Below, piece after piece: positions 1-12,500 of a stretch of DNA of 64,000 nucleotides; within the stretch, counting starts at the first letter, position 1, and the number at the start of each line of letters is the position of its first letter. Under the pieces are notes generated by a model, which did not search any database, was not told where the DNA came from, and saw only the letters and a program-made list of their open reading frames with translations. The DNA is taken from assembly GCA_034359265.1 (NCBI GenBank), contig CP136890.1:85027501-85091500 (forward strand), given 5' to 3'. Made by a program: the position numbers and the translations under genes. The stretch comes from Canna indica. Its lineage: Eukaryota > Streptophyta > Magnoliopsida > Zingiberales > Cannaceae.

Positions 1-364
1 AGTATATTAGGAATGGTTTATAGGAACAGTTCCTTAGCTAATATATTATAGGAATGATTTATTTTTATTATTTTATTTTTGACATATAGAATGGTTTCGA
101 GATTTTAAAAAGGAACAGTTTCTTTGTGTTCCCATAACATATTGATTAAGGGAACGGTTTTTAAAATCGTTCCCATATATTGACTAAGGGAACGATTTCC
201 AAAACTGTTCCCATATATTGGCTAAGGGAACGATTTTTTTGTTTGTTCCCATAGTATATTGGCAAAGGGAACAGTTTCTAAAACCATTTTTGTAAGTAAT
301 GTATGAGAACACTTTTTTAACATTCTCAAAAGTGGCGTGACCATAGAGTCAAAATGTAGTAGTG
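1..364 (+). mobile_element. 3' end of a CACTA transposon (CACTA-A), with subterminal palindromes
   Basis: Positions 1-300 are an array of short palindromic units in which ggaacggttt is answered by aaaatcgttccc, the usual layout of CACTA subterminal regions that bind TnpA. The element ends with tgtagtagtg at 355-364, the reverse complement of a CACTA terminus, and the following sequence is non-element DNA homologous to 40799 onward. Only the 3' side lies in the window. The same repeat unit is found at 26436-26900 just before another CACTA end, so both belong to one family. Confidence 0.75.
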
Positions 365-631
365 CCATGATATTTCACCGAAAGTACATTATCCAACGAA
401 GGGTATAGGTGTCAATTCAAATGCATGAGACTGTACTAAATGGACACGTAAAGGAAAAAAGAGTAATTTGACGAGTTTGGGTTGGTGGCATGCATTAAAT
501 AATTTATGTGAGACTTCGTGGCTAAGCTAACATGGTAACATATGTTTTTTAATAATGGGCTATAGTTTGTAATGTAAGCAGTGGAATTTATTGTGTGCTC
601 AATACATGGCTTTGTTTTGTGGCAAAGGAAA
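365..631. repeat. Duplicate of the region upstream of the SRO gene
   Basis: This stretch matches 40799-41057 almost base for base with a few short indels, for example ccaacgaagggt, gggttggtggcatgcattaaa and gtaatgtaagcagtggaatt. At 40799-41057 it lies just upstream of the intact SRO gene on the minus strand. The copy here, in the same orientation, is bounded exactly by the end of CACTA-A and the start of CACTA-B. I infer a remnant of a tandemly duplicated SRO locus whose coding part would lie to the left, outside the window or lost. Confidence 0.8.
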
Positions 632-900
632 CACTACAAGAAAAGTACTGGATAACGGCGGAATATGATCGGTACCCGTCACTAGTATCAGTTATTAATA
701 TTATGCCGTTATATAAAATATAAATTCCAATGATTTTTACTACTATAACCTTCCTAACCACGACTTTTTATTCCTTCCAAGCATTTTACCCACAAATAAA
801 AAATACTAAAGATACTAAAAAAAATAGTGGGTTCCACCGTTTCTATGGTTACTTCTTAAGGCCAAACAACCAAGAAAGAATTTAAAGAAAGATCAATCAG
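632..900 (+). mobile_element. 5' end of a CACTA transposon (CACTA-B)
   Basis: The run cactacaagaaaag at 632 is a typical plant CACTA terminus and sits exactly where homology to the SRO upstream region stops. The sequence after it (to about 900) is AT-rich and leads directly into copia coding sequence. No matching 3' terminus was found, so the element is probably truncated by deletion or later insertions. The right boundary is approximate. Confidence 0.55.
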
Positions 901-904
901 CCAA

Positions 905-3335
905 AATAACCATGAGCAGTCAACCACGATCTATGATCAATATTTCATCAGATGAGTACACTCGACTACTACAGTATCAGCCTGCTCAGAACTCACAATC
1001 ACAACAACCGATCATCTCTTCTATCCACGGAGGTACTCTTGCTGCATATCTATCACATACTTCTTGTGGACACCCGTGAATTTTAGATTCGGGAGCATCT
1101 GATCATATGTCTCGTAACATTTCTGTTTTCTCTAATTTAGTCACCCCTACTTCCTCTACCAGTGTCACTCTTGCTGATGGATCATTCTCATCATTTAATG
1201 GCATTGGACACATCTCACTTGCATCCTCCTTACAATTTAAACACATCCTTTATATACCACAGTTTCCTTTGAGTTTACTTTCAATTAGCAAACTCACTCG
1301 TGATCTGCATTGTTTTGTTACATTTACCTCTAATTCTATTTCTATTCAGGATTCTCGGACTAGCATGGTGATTGGCATAGGGCATGAGTCTTGGGGGCTG
1401 TACCAGTTGGTCGTATCTTCTTCACCTACATTGGTGGTTGACTCATCTCCGTTGCAGATTCATAGCCAATAGGGACATCCTCATCTGCAAAAATTGAAGA
1501 AGATGTGTGCTCGTCTCTCTTTCAGTTTGAGTCTTAAGTGTGAATCGTGTCAACTGGGTAAACATTCCCGGTCTTCCTTTTCACATAGTCCTAATAAGCG
1601 TGTCTTGGCACCATTTTCTCTTGTTCATTTTGATATTTGGGGTCCTAATTGTGTCTCTTCTAAATTGGATTTTAGATACTTTGTTACTTTCATAGATGAC
1701 TACTCTCGTATGACGTGGTTATTTCTATTGAAAGATAGATCTGAACTCTTTCATCTATTCTCTACATTCTATGCTGAAATAAAAACTCAATTTGGTGTTT
1801 CCATTCGTGTTTTGCACAGTTATAGTGCTAAGGAGTACTTTTCACATGCCTTTCGGTCTTTCTTTTCTACATAGGGTCTTCTCCACCAGTCCTCGTGTCC
1901 ACATACTCCTTAGCAGAATGAGATTGCTGAACGGAAGAATCATCACTTAGTTGAGACAGCTCGTACCCTTTCACTGCACATAGATGTCCCCTTGCAGTTC
2001 TGGGATGATACTATTCTCACTGCCTGTTACATTATTAACAAGATGCAATCTTTTGTTCTTCATGACCAAATTCCCTTTACCATTCTCTTTCCTCGTGATC
2101 CTCTATACAGTCTTCCTCATGTGTTTGGATGTACTTGCTTTGTCCATAATCTTTCCTCGGGTAAAGACAAGTTATCCCTAAAATCTATTAAATGTATTTT
2201 TCTTGGGTATTCTCGACTACAGAAAGATTACCGTTGTTACTCACCAGAGTTGCGACGTGCCTTTGTTTTTGTTGATGTTACTTTTTTTGAGTTTACATCG
2301 TTCTTCTTGAATCAATCTACTACACCCGAGTCGGTCACTAAAGTCCTTCCCATTCCTATTCCACTATCGATTCCTGAGGTCACTGAGGTCATATCTTCTC
2401 CGACTACTGATGATACACTGCCCCCCAAGAGAGAACCCACCAGGTTCTTCATTCATCGTGTTCCTTTAGAGGCTTCTACGCCCCCCCCCCCCCCATCTGA
2501 CCCCGTTGTCCTACCTGATACCTTGCCAGTTCCGTATCCTTCCCCACCTTCTAATCTTGACATTTCGATTGCTTTTAGAAAAGGTATCGATAAGTGTTCC
2601 ACTTCCTACCCTATATCTCATTATGTTTGTTATGATACCTTATCTCCAAAATACTATGCTTTAATCACCGCTCTCTGCAATGTTTCCATACCTCAGACTA
2701 TGTCAGGTTCTCTATCTGATCCGGGATGGCATCAAACCATGATTCATGAGATGACTGCATTGCATTCTAATGGCACGTGGGAGTTGGTTTCCCTTCCTTC
2801 TGGGAAATCTACTGTTGGCTGCAAGTGGGTATTCACAATCAAGACGACTCCTGATGGTTCTATTGATCGACTTAAGGCCCGATTGGTAGCCAAAGGGTAT
2901 ATACAATGGTACGATGTGGACTACTTGGATACGTTTTCTTTGGTTGTTAAAATTTCTTTGGTTTGTCTTCTTCTCACACTTGTAGCTACTTCTGGTTGGC
3001 AATTTCATCAACTTAATATCAAGAATGCCTTTCTACATGGTGGTCTTGATGAGGAGGTATATATGGAGCAACCTCCAGGTTTTGTTGCTTAGGAGGGAGT
3101 CCACCTTAGTCTGCCGGTGTGGACTATCTATATCTCCCAAAGGAAGTATGTGTTCGACATGCTACAGGAGGCAGACATGTTAATTGGGAGCGTGACTTGT
3201 GGATACTTCCGTGGATCCAAATACAAAGTTACTATTAGGATAGGGAGAGCCCTTAATTGATCTAGGTACCTATCGCAGATTGGTTGGCAAGCTAAACTAC
3301 CCTACAATTACAAAGCTTGGTATTTCTTTTGCTAT
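905..3335 (+). pseudogene. Ty1/copia polyprotein remnant (Copia-1): protease, integrase, start of RT
   Basis: The conceptual translation shows, in order, a protease motif LDSGASDHMS (near 1085), a GAG-pre-integrase zinc region CESCQLGKHSRSSF (near 1540), an integrase core starting HFDIWGP (near 1628) with the later motif NEIAERKN (near 1920), and the RT start [10 protein letters not shown] to [20 protein letters not shown] (2820-3085). It is clearly dead. There are in-frame stops at about 1470, 1872 and 1912. The second catalytic Asp of the integrase is replaced (LHSYSAKEY, where copia normally has SDN). About 0.5 kb of RT including the YVDD box is missing between 3090 and 3110. No LTR or complete gag is visible to the left. 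The gene is interrupted at 3335 by CACTA-C and resumes in frame at 15414. Confidence 0.85.
2480..2495 (+). repeat. Poly-C run in the Copia-1 linker
   Basis: An uninterrupted run of about 15 cytosines lies in the proline-rich linker between integrase and RT (protein [10 protein letters not shown]). It is a slippage-prone homopolymer and a possible sequencing or assembly error site. Confidence 0.8.
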
Positions 3336-3348
3336 CACTATAAGAAAA

Positions 3349-3870
3349 GTGACAATTAGAAACAACCAAATTTGTCTCTAAAAGATAAATATTTGTCTCT
3401 ATAACTTTTAGAGACAAATAAAATTATTCGTCTCTAGAGACCCGTCCCTAAAAGTATTAGGGACCTATAATGTATTTGTCTATACAAATATAACAGAGGC
3501 ATATATATTTGCCTCTCATATATAAATACTATTAGAGGCACATAATATATTTGCCTCTAAAAATATTAATAGAGGCGTATATATTTGTCTCTAAAATATT
3601 AATAGAGACATATATATTTGCCTCTAGAAACATTAGTGGAGGCATTTATATTTGCCTCTAAAAATATTAATAGAGACATTTATATTTGCCTTTAATATAC
3701 ATACACGATTAGAAGCATGTACCATATTTGCCTCTAAAATATCATTAGAGGCATATATATTTGTCTTTAATATATATAAATTAATATTATTAGGGGAATA
3801 TACAATTGCCTCTAAAAATATTAATAGAGGCATATATATATTTGTCTTTAATAAAAGTAAATTTTATTGA
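3349..3870. repeat. Subterminal repeat array of CACTA-C
   Basis: Some ten or more degenerate units of the form tttgcctctaaaaatatta followed by atagaggcatatata are arranged head to tail and as inverted pairs (gcctcta against tagaggc). A shorter version recurs at the other end (15330-15400, tgcctctaatga). In CACTA elements such arrays are TnpA binding sites required for transposition. Several of the short open frames here are only by-products of the repeat. Confidence 0.8.
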
Positions 3871-4462
3871 TTCTAAATTAAAAATTAGACTAATTTTTTT
3901 CGAATTATATTTAATTAATAGATAATTTAAATATTTAATTGCCTATAAAATTTATGTAGAGGCAATTAATTTTACTAAGAAAATTAATTAGGATTAGAGA
4001 CAATATATTTTTTAACTAAAAATATTATAATTAATAAGAAAAATATAATTACAACTTAAACAACCACATTTCACATATGTATAAGTTTGTACTCAACGAT
4101 AAACTTTGTAAAGATAAAAGTAAAACATTCTACTAAAAGGTAGACATGTTTGTTCTAAAACTAATATTGACAAATAAGTATATTAAATCTCAAACTTTTA
4201 AAGTTCACTTAAATCTCGAACATCTAAAGTTCACTTAAATTTCAAACTTCTAAAGTTCACTTAAATCTCAAACTTCTAAAGTTCACTAAAAATATAAAGA
4301 TGCATGATTGTTCAATCAACCGTCGTCTGAGAAACGTTCAACCTACAAAAAAAATAAAGAAAACAATAACTAAAAATTTGGTACAATAATATTTTAAATA
4401 AATTATATATAAATATTTCAACACATACCAAATTATGTGGCCATGCAACACTTAACTCATAG

Positions 4463-5870
4463 TTATTGAATGGTCTTGGTAGATCCAAAAGGCCATAATA
4501 GTGGTTTGTTCTTAATCAATACTTCTTCAATATGTACCTCATACCATTCTTCTCCCAATTCATGCCCTCCAACTCTTGTAGATTGATGTGTACTCTTCAA
4601 AATACCTTTAGCTACTAGTATTGCATGAGGCTTAGAACTCTTCAATACAACTTTACTTCCAATCTATTATTTAAATATAATTAAAAATATATTTAAAAAC
4701 TGATATTAGTAATAATGTAGTTTAAGATAAGAAAACACGGTATCTAATATCATATTTACCTCAATAGAAGGATGTACTCGTGTCTTTGCTCTCTTGGAAT
4801 TAGAATTCTAAAGAAAATAAAAAAACATATCATTTTACCAAAATGTAAAATAGAATTACCTACTTAATAAATAAATTATTACAAATAAAATTTGTTTAAT
4901 AGTATAATCATGCAGCAAAAATATTTTAACTTATATACCTTAATAAAATCATTTCCATCCTTCCATTTCTTTGCAAGCGATTCCATTATCCAAGCATAAG
5001 AAGTTTCATCCACATCAAACTTTTTCTACATTAAAATATAAATACTTTAGTAAATATAATCATGTATAATTAAATAACTAATTCTAACTTTGAAACTTTA
5101 TTACCGGTATAAGTGCCCAAACATCTAGCTTTTTTTATTTTAGCACATTTCTCCAATCAATGTACTTTAGTGGAATAAATCCACTTCTGGCTACAGTTCC
5201 AAGAAAACTCGTAAAGTATGATGCATTAGGACCAGGACCAATAGGTTGACCATATTCATTAAAATCAACATGAATGAGCTCCTCCGGTGGCTTATTCCAT
5301 ACATTATGCATTCTTGTGTAACCTCGTCATTTTTTCTTAGCCATATTTTCTTTTCCAAAATGAACAAAATAATTTTTTTAAAAAGTAAAAAATGTAAGTA
5401 TAATCATGATAAACTCTAAAAGCATATCTATTATAAACACACACATATAGTAAACTAAGAAAAGATATATGATAAACATAAAACATGTTATGTACTTATG
5501 TTAATCTCATATTTATTACTTGTAGAAATGTACATATTAAGATGCATAATAATATACTCTAAATATAAAATAAGACATGGAAAAAAAAAGATATGTAATC
5601 ATACAATGAATAAGTCTACTATGAATGCATTATAAATTTGCATTTTAAAAACTAATTCATTTATTATGTATCTTCTTCCTCTACATCTTGTAGCTCAACG
5701 TTGTCTGACTCGTCTGAACTTGCACTATTTGACTCGTCTAAACTTGGTTCCGAACCAATTTCCGTTGTAAATGTTGGTGGTTGCAATAGTTGTCTAAAGC
5801 AAGATCGAGACCGTCGTGCAACATTTGGTCAAATCCCTTCAATATTCAATCGATTTTCTTTTCCAGACAT
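4463..5870 (-). pseudogene. CACTA-C TnpA-like gene, multi-exon, decayed
   Basis: Read on the minus strand this begins with MSGKENRLNIEGI near 5870, followed by an in-frame stop and an acidic stretch. It then continues in separated blocks resembling the plant Ptta/En/Spm transposase: EYGQPIGPGPNASYFTSFLG and SGFIPLKYIDWRNVL at 5280-5130, WIMESLAKKWKDGNDFIK at 4995-4940, and a last block at 4645-4463 with VGGHELGEEWYEVHIEEVL, which fits the TNP1/EN/SPM-like (Transposase_23) domain. Blocks are separated by AT-rich intron-like DNA. TnpA binds the subterminal repeats and supports excision together with TnpD. Stops at the start and within the WRNVL block argue for a pseudogene. Domain identity is moderately certain; exact exon borders are not. 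Confidence 0.7.
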
Positions 5871-6156
5871 GTTTGTTCTAATATAATAAAATATATTTAT
5901 TATACATATATAATCATACAATTCAAACGAGGAATTAGAACAAAGAGTCTGAAATATGAATAAATGCAAAAAATATAAATATACAAATAATAATATAAAT
6001 AATCAATGTCATAATGAAAAACATAAAAAATCAATTTCTATGAAAAATATATGAACTTTAAATAAAATGAACAATATGAGAGATACTTTCTAACTAAGTT
6101 CCAACAAGTGTAAACTTTGCAAAGTTTAATAAAGTAAACAAAAAGAATATCGTCCT

Positions 6157-9100
6157 TCAATCACCACTAGAATCAAAATCAACTTCATTTCCATTTGGCT
6201 TTGCTTGACTAAATAGTAAATGTGACTCAATAGTGGTTCCTTGAATATCCTCCATTCTCCAATCTACAACATCATCATCATTGCTTTCTATCATTTCAAC
6301 CAAGTTCCTCTCTATATATATTTCAGCATCATCTGTAGAAGTCTCTCCCTGCATATCAAAAAAATCGCTGGGTTTTGTTATTACAATTGAATGTCAATCT
6401 CTTTGTTGTGGATCTTGAACATAAAAAACTTGTTGCACTTGAGATGCTAGGACAAAAGACTCGTCAAAAATTTATTGTCCACAACCTAAAAGATATTTAA
6501 AGTTTACAATGGTGAAATCGAATTTATCTTGTTTAATTCCTCTACCTTTAGCTCGGACATCTACCTAATCACATTTGAATAACACGAATGTCAATTGATC
6601 ATAGTAGTTGACTTCAATGATATCTATCAACTTTCCATAATATGTAATATCTCCATCAATAGGATTTTTATCTTTTGCACTTGAAAAACTTGATGTCCTC
6701 GCAGTCACCATAACACCACTATTTTGAGTTTTTTTTTGTTCATCATGAGATTTAGTATGAAATCTAAATCCATTTATAAGAAAATCATTATATCGTTTTG
6801 CCATTTTACTAGGGCCATTAGCTAGCCATCTAATTTCCTCTTGTACAATTTCCTGATTGACTTCATGTTGTTGCTCTACCTGTGTTAAAATAAATTTTGT
6901 AATTAGTAATCTAAAATTTTAATTTCAACAATAGAAATGACTATGCTACAATAACTATCATTACTTACATAAGGCTGAAATCATTTGTCAAATGTTTGAC
7001 TGGTTATACGTTCTATTACCATTGGTCTTGCACGAGGATTACTAGCCTTGCACAAGGTATACTTTCTTGACAGCCAAAGGAAGTAATTGTTGTAAAATGA
7101 CATGACAATCATGACTTTTTAGCCCGAAAATTTTACGCTCCTTCATTGAGACACATCGAGAAACATTTGAAGCATATCCATTTGGACACTTGACATGTTT
7201 TAAGACCTTACATAAAGTACTCTTCTCATCTGTAGTCATTGTAAAGCACGCAGGAGGCATGTACATTTTGTTACCTCCAACATTAATCGGATGAAGTGCA
7301 TTTCTTATACCCATATCTTGTAGATCATTACGTGACTTTATATTATCTTTAGATTTTCCATCAAGATCTAACAATGTACCAAGCAAGCTATCGCAAATAT
7401 TTTTCTCTATGTGCATGACATCTAAGTTATGTCGCAGTAAAAGACTTTTCCAATAAGGTAGCTGAAAGAAAACACTTCTTTTTCTCCAATTATATGGCAA
7501 AGAGCTATCAACACATTTTCTCTTACTACCTTTTTTGTTATGCTTTCCAAAAATGACATTTATATGCTCTATTTGATTGAATCAATGTTGTCAAACTCGC
7601 GAGTTAACTCGTAAACTCGGACGAGTTTACGATCCCAGGTATCAAAATAGAGCTGACTCGCACCCAAACTCATTTCTAGGTAAACTCGGGTGAACTCAGG
7701 GTAAACTCGGCAAACTTGTATAAACTCGATCAAACTCGCTAGTAAACTCGGGTGAACTCGATTTGATGATAATTATTATGGATTGAACTTGTACTTTTAT
7801 ATTTTATCTTTCAGTAATTGTGTGTGCTTTATTATGAACTTAGAATGCTTTATTATGTATGTATTAGACTTGTACTCTTATATTTTATCTTTATGTGTCC
7901 TTTATTAGGGAGTTGAACTGTGCCTTAATTATGATTTTTAGATTATTTGATTATATTTTTGTAGTATAATATTTTTTAATATTTTTTAATATCAGGTAAA
8001 CTCTTATGAGTTTACGAAGGCTCCACGAGTTTACTTAAACTCTCGAGTTTAACAACCTTGGATTGAATATTTCATAACCAGATAATGTCAAAGGTGGATT
8101 TCAAAATTTTGAAGTACCATCAAACGATGTTTTATCAAAACGAAATTTATGACCCTGCTCCAAAAATCGTCGATGACCCATGTAGCATATCTTTCTTCTT
8201 TTTGTCAAATAGTAAGAACAAGTGTCTTTGTTACATGAAGGACAAGCCAAGTGACCCTTAGTGCTCCAACCTAACAAATTTGCATAGCCGGGAAAATCAC
8301 TTATAGTCCAAAGTAATGCTGCACACATGCAAAAATTCTCAGAACGTGAAGCATCATAAGTGTCAACGCCTATCCATAGCTCTTTCAACTCTTCTATCAA
8401 TGGTTGCAAGTATACATCTATATCATTTTCAAGTGCAGTTGGTCCAGGAATAAGTAGAGACATTATAAAATATGATTGTTTCATGCACATCCAAGGAGGT
8501 AAATTATATGGCATCAAAATAACAGGCCAAGTGCTATGAGAAACATTCATAGTTCGATACGGGTTAAACCCATCACTTGCTAATCCCAATCTTATATTTC
8601 TAGGCTCTGTAGAAAAATCAGGATGATTAGAATCAAAAGTAGACCAAGCAAGAGAGTTTGCACGATGTCTCATAATACCATATTTGGTTCTACTATCAGA
8701 ATGCCATGTCATTGTTTCGGCTGTTTGTGATGACATAAATAGTCTTTGAAGTCGTGGTTTCAAAGGGAAGTGGCGTAAAACTTTTGTTGGAATTTTTCCA
8801 ATAGTTTTCGATGTAGTAACTGCATCATCATTAGATTCATTTTCAATCTCCTTCCATCTTGAACTACCACATATATCACATACTAATTTCTCTGCAATAT
8901 CTTTCCAAAATAGCATACAATCATTAGGACATGCATCTATTTTTTGATATCCAAGATCCAATTCACCAATTATCTTTTTAACATCATAGAAGGATTCTGG
9001 AAGTGACTCTCCTTGAGGAAATATTTTTTTTAATAACTTCAATAAGGAGCTAAATGATTTATCAGTCCATCCACCAATGCATTTTAAATGATAAAGTTGG

Positions 9101-9567
9101 ACTATGAATGATAGCTTCGAAATACTTTTGCATCCTGGATACAATTCTTGATTTGCATCTTCAACTAACTTATAAAATTTTGTTGCTTCTTCATTGGGAG
9201 TAGTATCTTTACTTGAATGATCACTTAAATCACTATCTAGAGTATCTAGATTGGGTATTGGAAATATATCATGTAACATATCATGCATATTATCATGCAT
9301 ATTATTTGGTACGTGTATGTCTTGATCATTAGCGGAGGTTATTTCTCCATGCAATATCCAATCTCTATAACCTCTCAAAAATCCATCACATATTAAGTGT
9401 TCTTGAACAATTTCTCGATTCTTCCAAATGCAATTGCATCAATTATTGCATGGGCATAAGATCAATCCTCTTCTGGTTGTATTAGAAAATGCAAAATCAA
9501 GAAATCGATCAACACCGTGTATGTATTCATCACTTGCTCTATGAAGATCAATCCAACTTTTATCCAT
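6157..9567 (-). pseudogene. CACTA-C TnpD transposase (tnp2 type), broken
   Basis: The natural start is the ATG at 9567, just downstream of a 3' splice site (acceptor ending at 9592). The protein opens with MDKSWIDLHRASDEYIHG and a cysteine-rich LILCPCNN segment (transposase-associated domain), where a TGA interrupts it. A long open stretch 9378-8101 then carries the Transposase_21 domain (GLASDGFNPY, WPVILMPYNLPPWMCMKQ, GVDTYDASRSENF, WTISDFPGYANLLGWSTKG). After the hAT insertion at 7583-8060 it resumes with PYWKSLLLRHNLDVMHIEKN and KSHDCHVILQQLLPLA (DUF4218 start). The rest of DUF4218 is mostly gone. A DUF4216 region follows (GFRFHTKSHDEQKKTQNSGV, YYGKLIDIIEVNYYD; 6804-6565) and an acidic C-terminus ends at 6157. 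TnpD is the catalytic subunit of CACTA transposition. The stops, the internal deletion and the MITE make this copy inactive. Confidence 0.88.
7583..8060. mobile_element. hAT-type MITE, 478 bp, TSD GATTGAAT
   Basis: The left end caatgttgtcaaactc and the inverted right end gagtttaacaaccttg form imperfect terminal inverted repeats. They are flanked by identical 8-bp copies gattgaat (7575-7582 and 8061-8068), the TSD length of hAT elements. The interior repeats variants of gtaaactcgg and cgagttta and has no coding capacity. It splits the TnpD transposase domain of CACTA-C and so inserted after that element. Confidence 0.88.
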
Positions 9568-9591
9568 GAAGTGTTATATATGATTTATTTT

Positions 9592-12500
9592 CTGTCAATA
9601 AAATCAATATATAAATAGTTATTATCCATTAATACATGTAATAATATAAAAAATGTATAAAAAATTAATTAAATAAGCCAAAAAAATTTATATTTGCACA
9701 CAAGAATCTTATAGGCTCATACAAGCTTGCACGGAATAAAAATCATAAAAATAACAACTATGAAGTACTCAAGTTTATAAAGTACCTTGGTCTTCTAAGA
9801 ACAAGTAAAAGAAGTGAATACAACCAAGCAAAGAAAAATGACTCAAATCCTATGATGCTCTAAAAAATTGCTAATGATACTTCAGAAACCTGAAAGGATA
9901 AACATGGTAATGATTAGTGATAATGTAAACTATCTAAAAAATTACTAAGGTATGCAGTAACAAAGTGCTCAATGCTAGTATTATTTTACGAATAAGATTC
10001 CCAAAACAAAGAAGCATGTCCAGGAGATAAATTCACTAAAAGAATATTGTGCTGAAATAAACTGTGAACTAGGAGAATAGAAAATAATTTGATCTTCTAG
10101 AGAGCCCCAAGAGGCGGTGACAAAAGAAAGGACTAGAGAGAAAATCAACAATAACACACCTCAAAAGAAGTAGGATTCATAGACAAGAACAAAAACTACA
10201 CCTATCTACTCGCATGTCAAAGTTGATTCAAATTTCATAGAATAACAAAAGTAAATGGAACTGTGCAAATTAACTTCGGATAACAAAAGAAAGGACTAGG
10301 GAGAAATTCAACAATAAACGTGTCTGCAACAGATGTTGATAAATTGCCACCACATGAAATCCCCAAAACCATAGTACAAGTCCACCATGAAATCCACAAT
10401 AGAGAACTACTGGTAGAAGTGAAAAAAAATAAATCATAGAATCCTTACCTTTCAACTGTGAGGCCTTACCTTGCAACTGTGAGGTATCTTATGTAACACA
10501 TATTCAGGATGATAGATATACAACTGTGAGGTATCTTATCTTGCATAACATACCTAGGTGTCGATGAAGCTTTGTGTCCAGAACTTGGGTAATTGAAGCT
10601 AGGCTTTGAAGTTGGTTTTCGACCCCAATAGACCTCTCAGTGCATCTGAAATTTCCTCTTTAAAATTTCAAATGAGCAAATGATTAAAAGGCAAGTTAAA
10701 CTACCAACTTAGACAAAGTGAGGAACCACATGTCTAATACTTTATTATATCCGTCAAAGCAAGTACACAGGTAACTGCTAATAAGGTACTTGTGCTTGCT
10801 ATGCTTAAAAATTCTAGAGCAAACTAAAGCAATTGGGAGTGGAAAGAAAAGGATATCATGCCACAAAAATCCATTCATACGCTAAAGGAATAGTAACAAA
10901 ACAATTCTAAGAGAAGTATCAAGAGCCATGATTCTAAGAACTATGGAGATGAGCCATGGTTTTATCATTGTCACTAACACTAGTATCTTTCACTTTTTCC
11001 TCATTTCCCGGTCCAAATAAACAAAACAGTCCCTTACCCAATAAGGTTAGCTGCTAATGATACAAATAGTGGCACTTGCTGGGTATCATGCACAAATTCA
11101 TAAATCTGCATTGATAAGTTGACAGGTTATTACTTAAATACTCATGAACATCAAGTTTACATGTTTTCATTCACAATACCAAAGCATTTTCCCTTAAATA
11201 CTATGAAATCTCATGAGTGCTAACAATAATTCAACTTGTACCAGCATTAGAAAAGAAATTCTTAGAATATTCAAACATGGCATTCTTAGAAAAGAAATTC
11301 AAAGATGGCATTATTAACTCCAAACAATCTAGATAGTTTTCACAAACATTATTAAGTTAATTCATCATCAAATATTCCTGCTATTTAGCCAAAAAGAGTA
11401 CATCACAATAAATGTTTATTTCATTGAAAACCTTGAAACAAAGTTAAATACACATGCATCATAAGCAAACAAATGTTTTGTAACAAAGTGAAGTATATTA
11501 GTATAACACGTGTTAGAAATTAGAAGAATAAAAAAAGACAACAAAAGTTGGGATGTCTCATCATTGCATCCGTAACCTCCATTGTAATGCATTAGCATGC
11601 TGTTTTGGGATTTGTGTACTTTGAACATCCAAAGAAAATCATAATGCTCATGATGGTTTATGCTTGAAGGAGCAAAAGCTACCAAAAACTGACAACAGAA
11701 TGTAGAGAAACATAGTGGATATTGTTATGACCTGAAAAAAAAAAGAAAAGAAGAGAGGATTGAATTGTGAATATATCTTCTTGAGAGATCTTTTTGCAAA
11801 GTGTCTAATGATATTTATTTAGCCCTAATCTCCCCCCTAATGGTGGGCTCTCAATTACTGTAGCAGTTGAGGAGGCAGGCGATCGGATTGGCGTGCGGTG
11901 GCAGTGAAGACTCCGGTAAAGATCGGAGTTTGGAGGAGTTTATAGGTAGGAGTCTTGTAGTCTTCTTCTACGTTGTTTTTCGTTTCCTGTTGTCTTCCCC
12001 GTTTCTTCATTCATTGGCGCCACCAATGAGTCAGAGGCATTGACCAGCAGAGCCGGTCGGGGTGGAGATGATCGGAGGTTGTCGCGGGCGGTCGGAGGCG
12101 ACTGCACCATTGCCGTCGAGTTCAGCATGGTAACCACGCTGCTGCAGGGGAGGCCGTTGTGGCCTCCCAGTCGTGATCCGATGTGGTCGCCGGAGGAGGG
12201 TCAGCGAGTGGTCGCCGGGGGCCGAGAGGTCCGGCCGGCGTAGATCGGAGGCTAGTAGAGGCGAGTTGATAAGAGTGGGGTAGACGAGTGGGAGGGAGAG
12301 TTTTATTTAATTTAATAAATAAGTTAATTAAGAAGAGTTGTATTGTATGAAATGAGGTTAATTTGTAGAATATTAGGGTATTTTTAGATTTGATCGTAGG
12401 ATCGTCAGATCGAGTCGAGATAAATACCAAAGTTGTAGGTTTTTGCGTTCTAAACGCGATGGTGGTGTCAGATTTCTGATCAGAGGTTGTCTGGTAGGTC

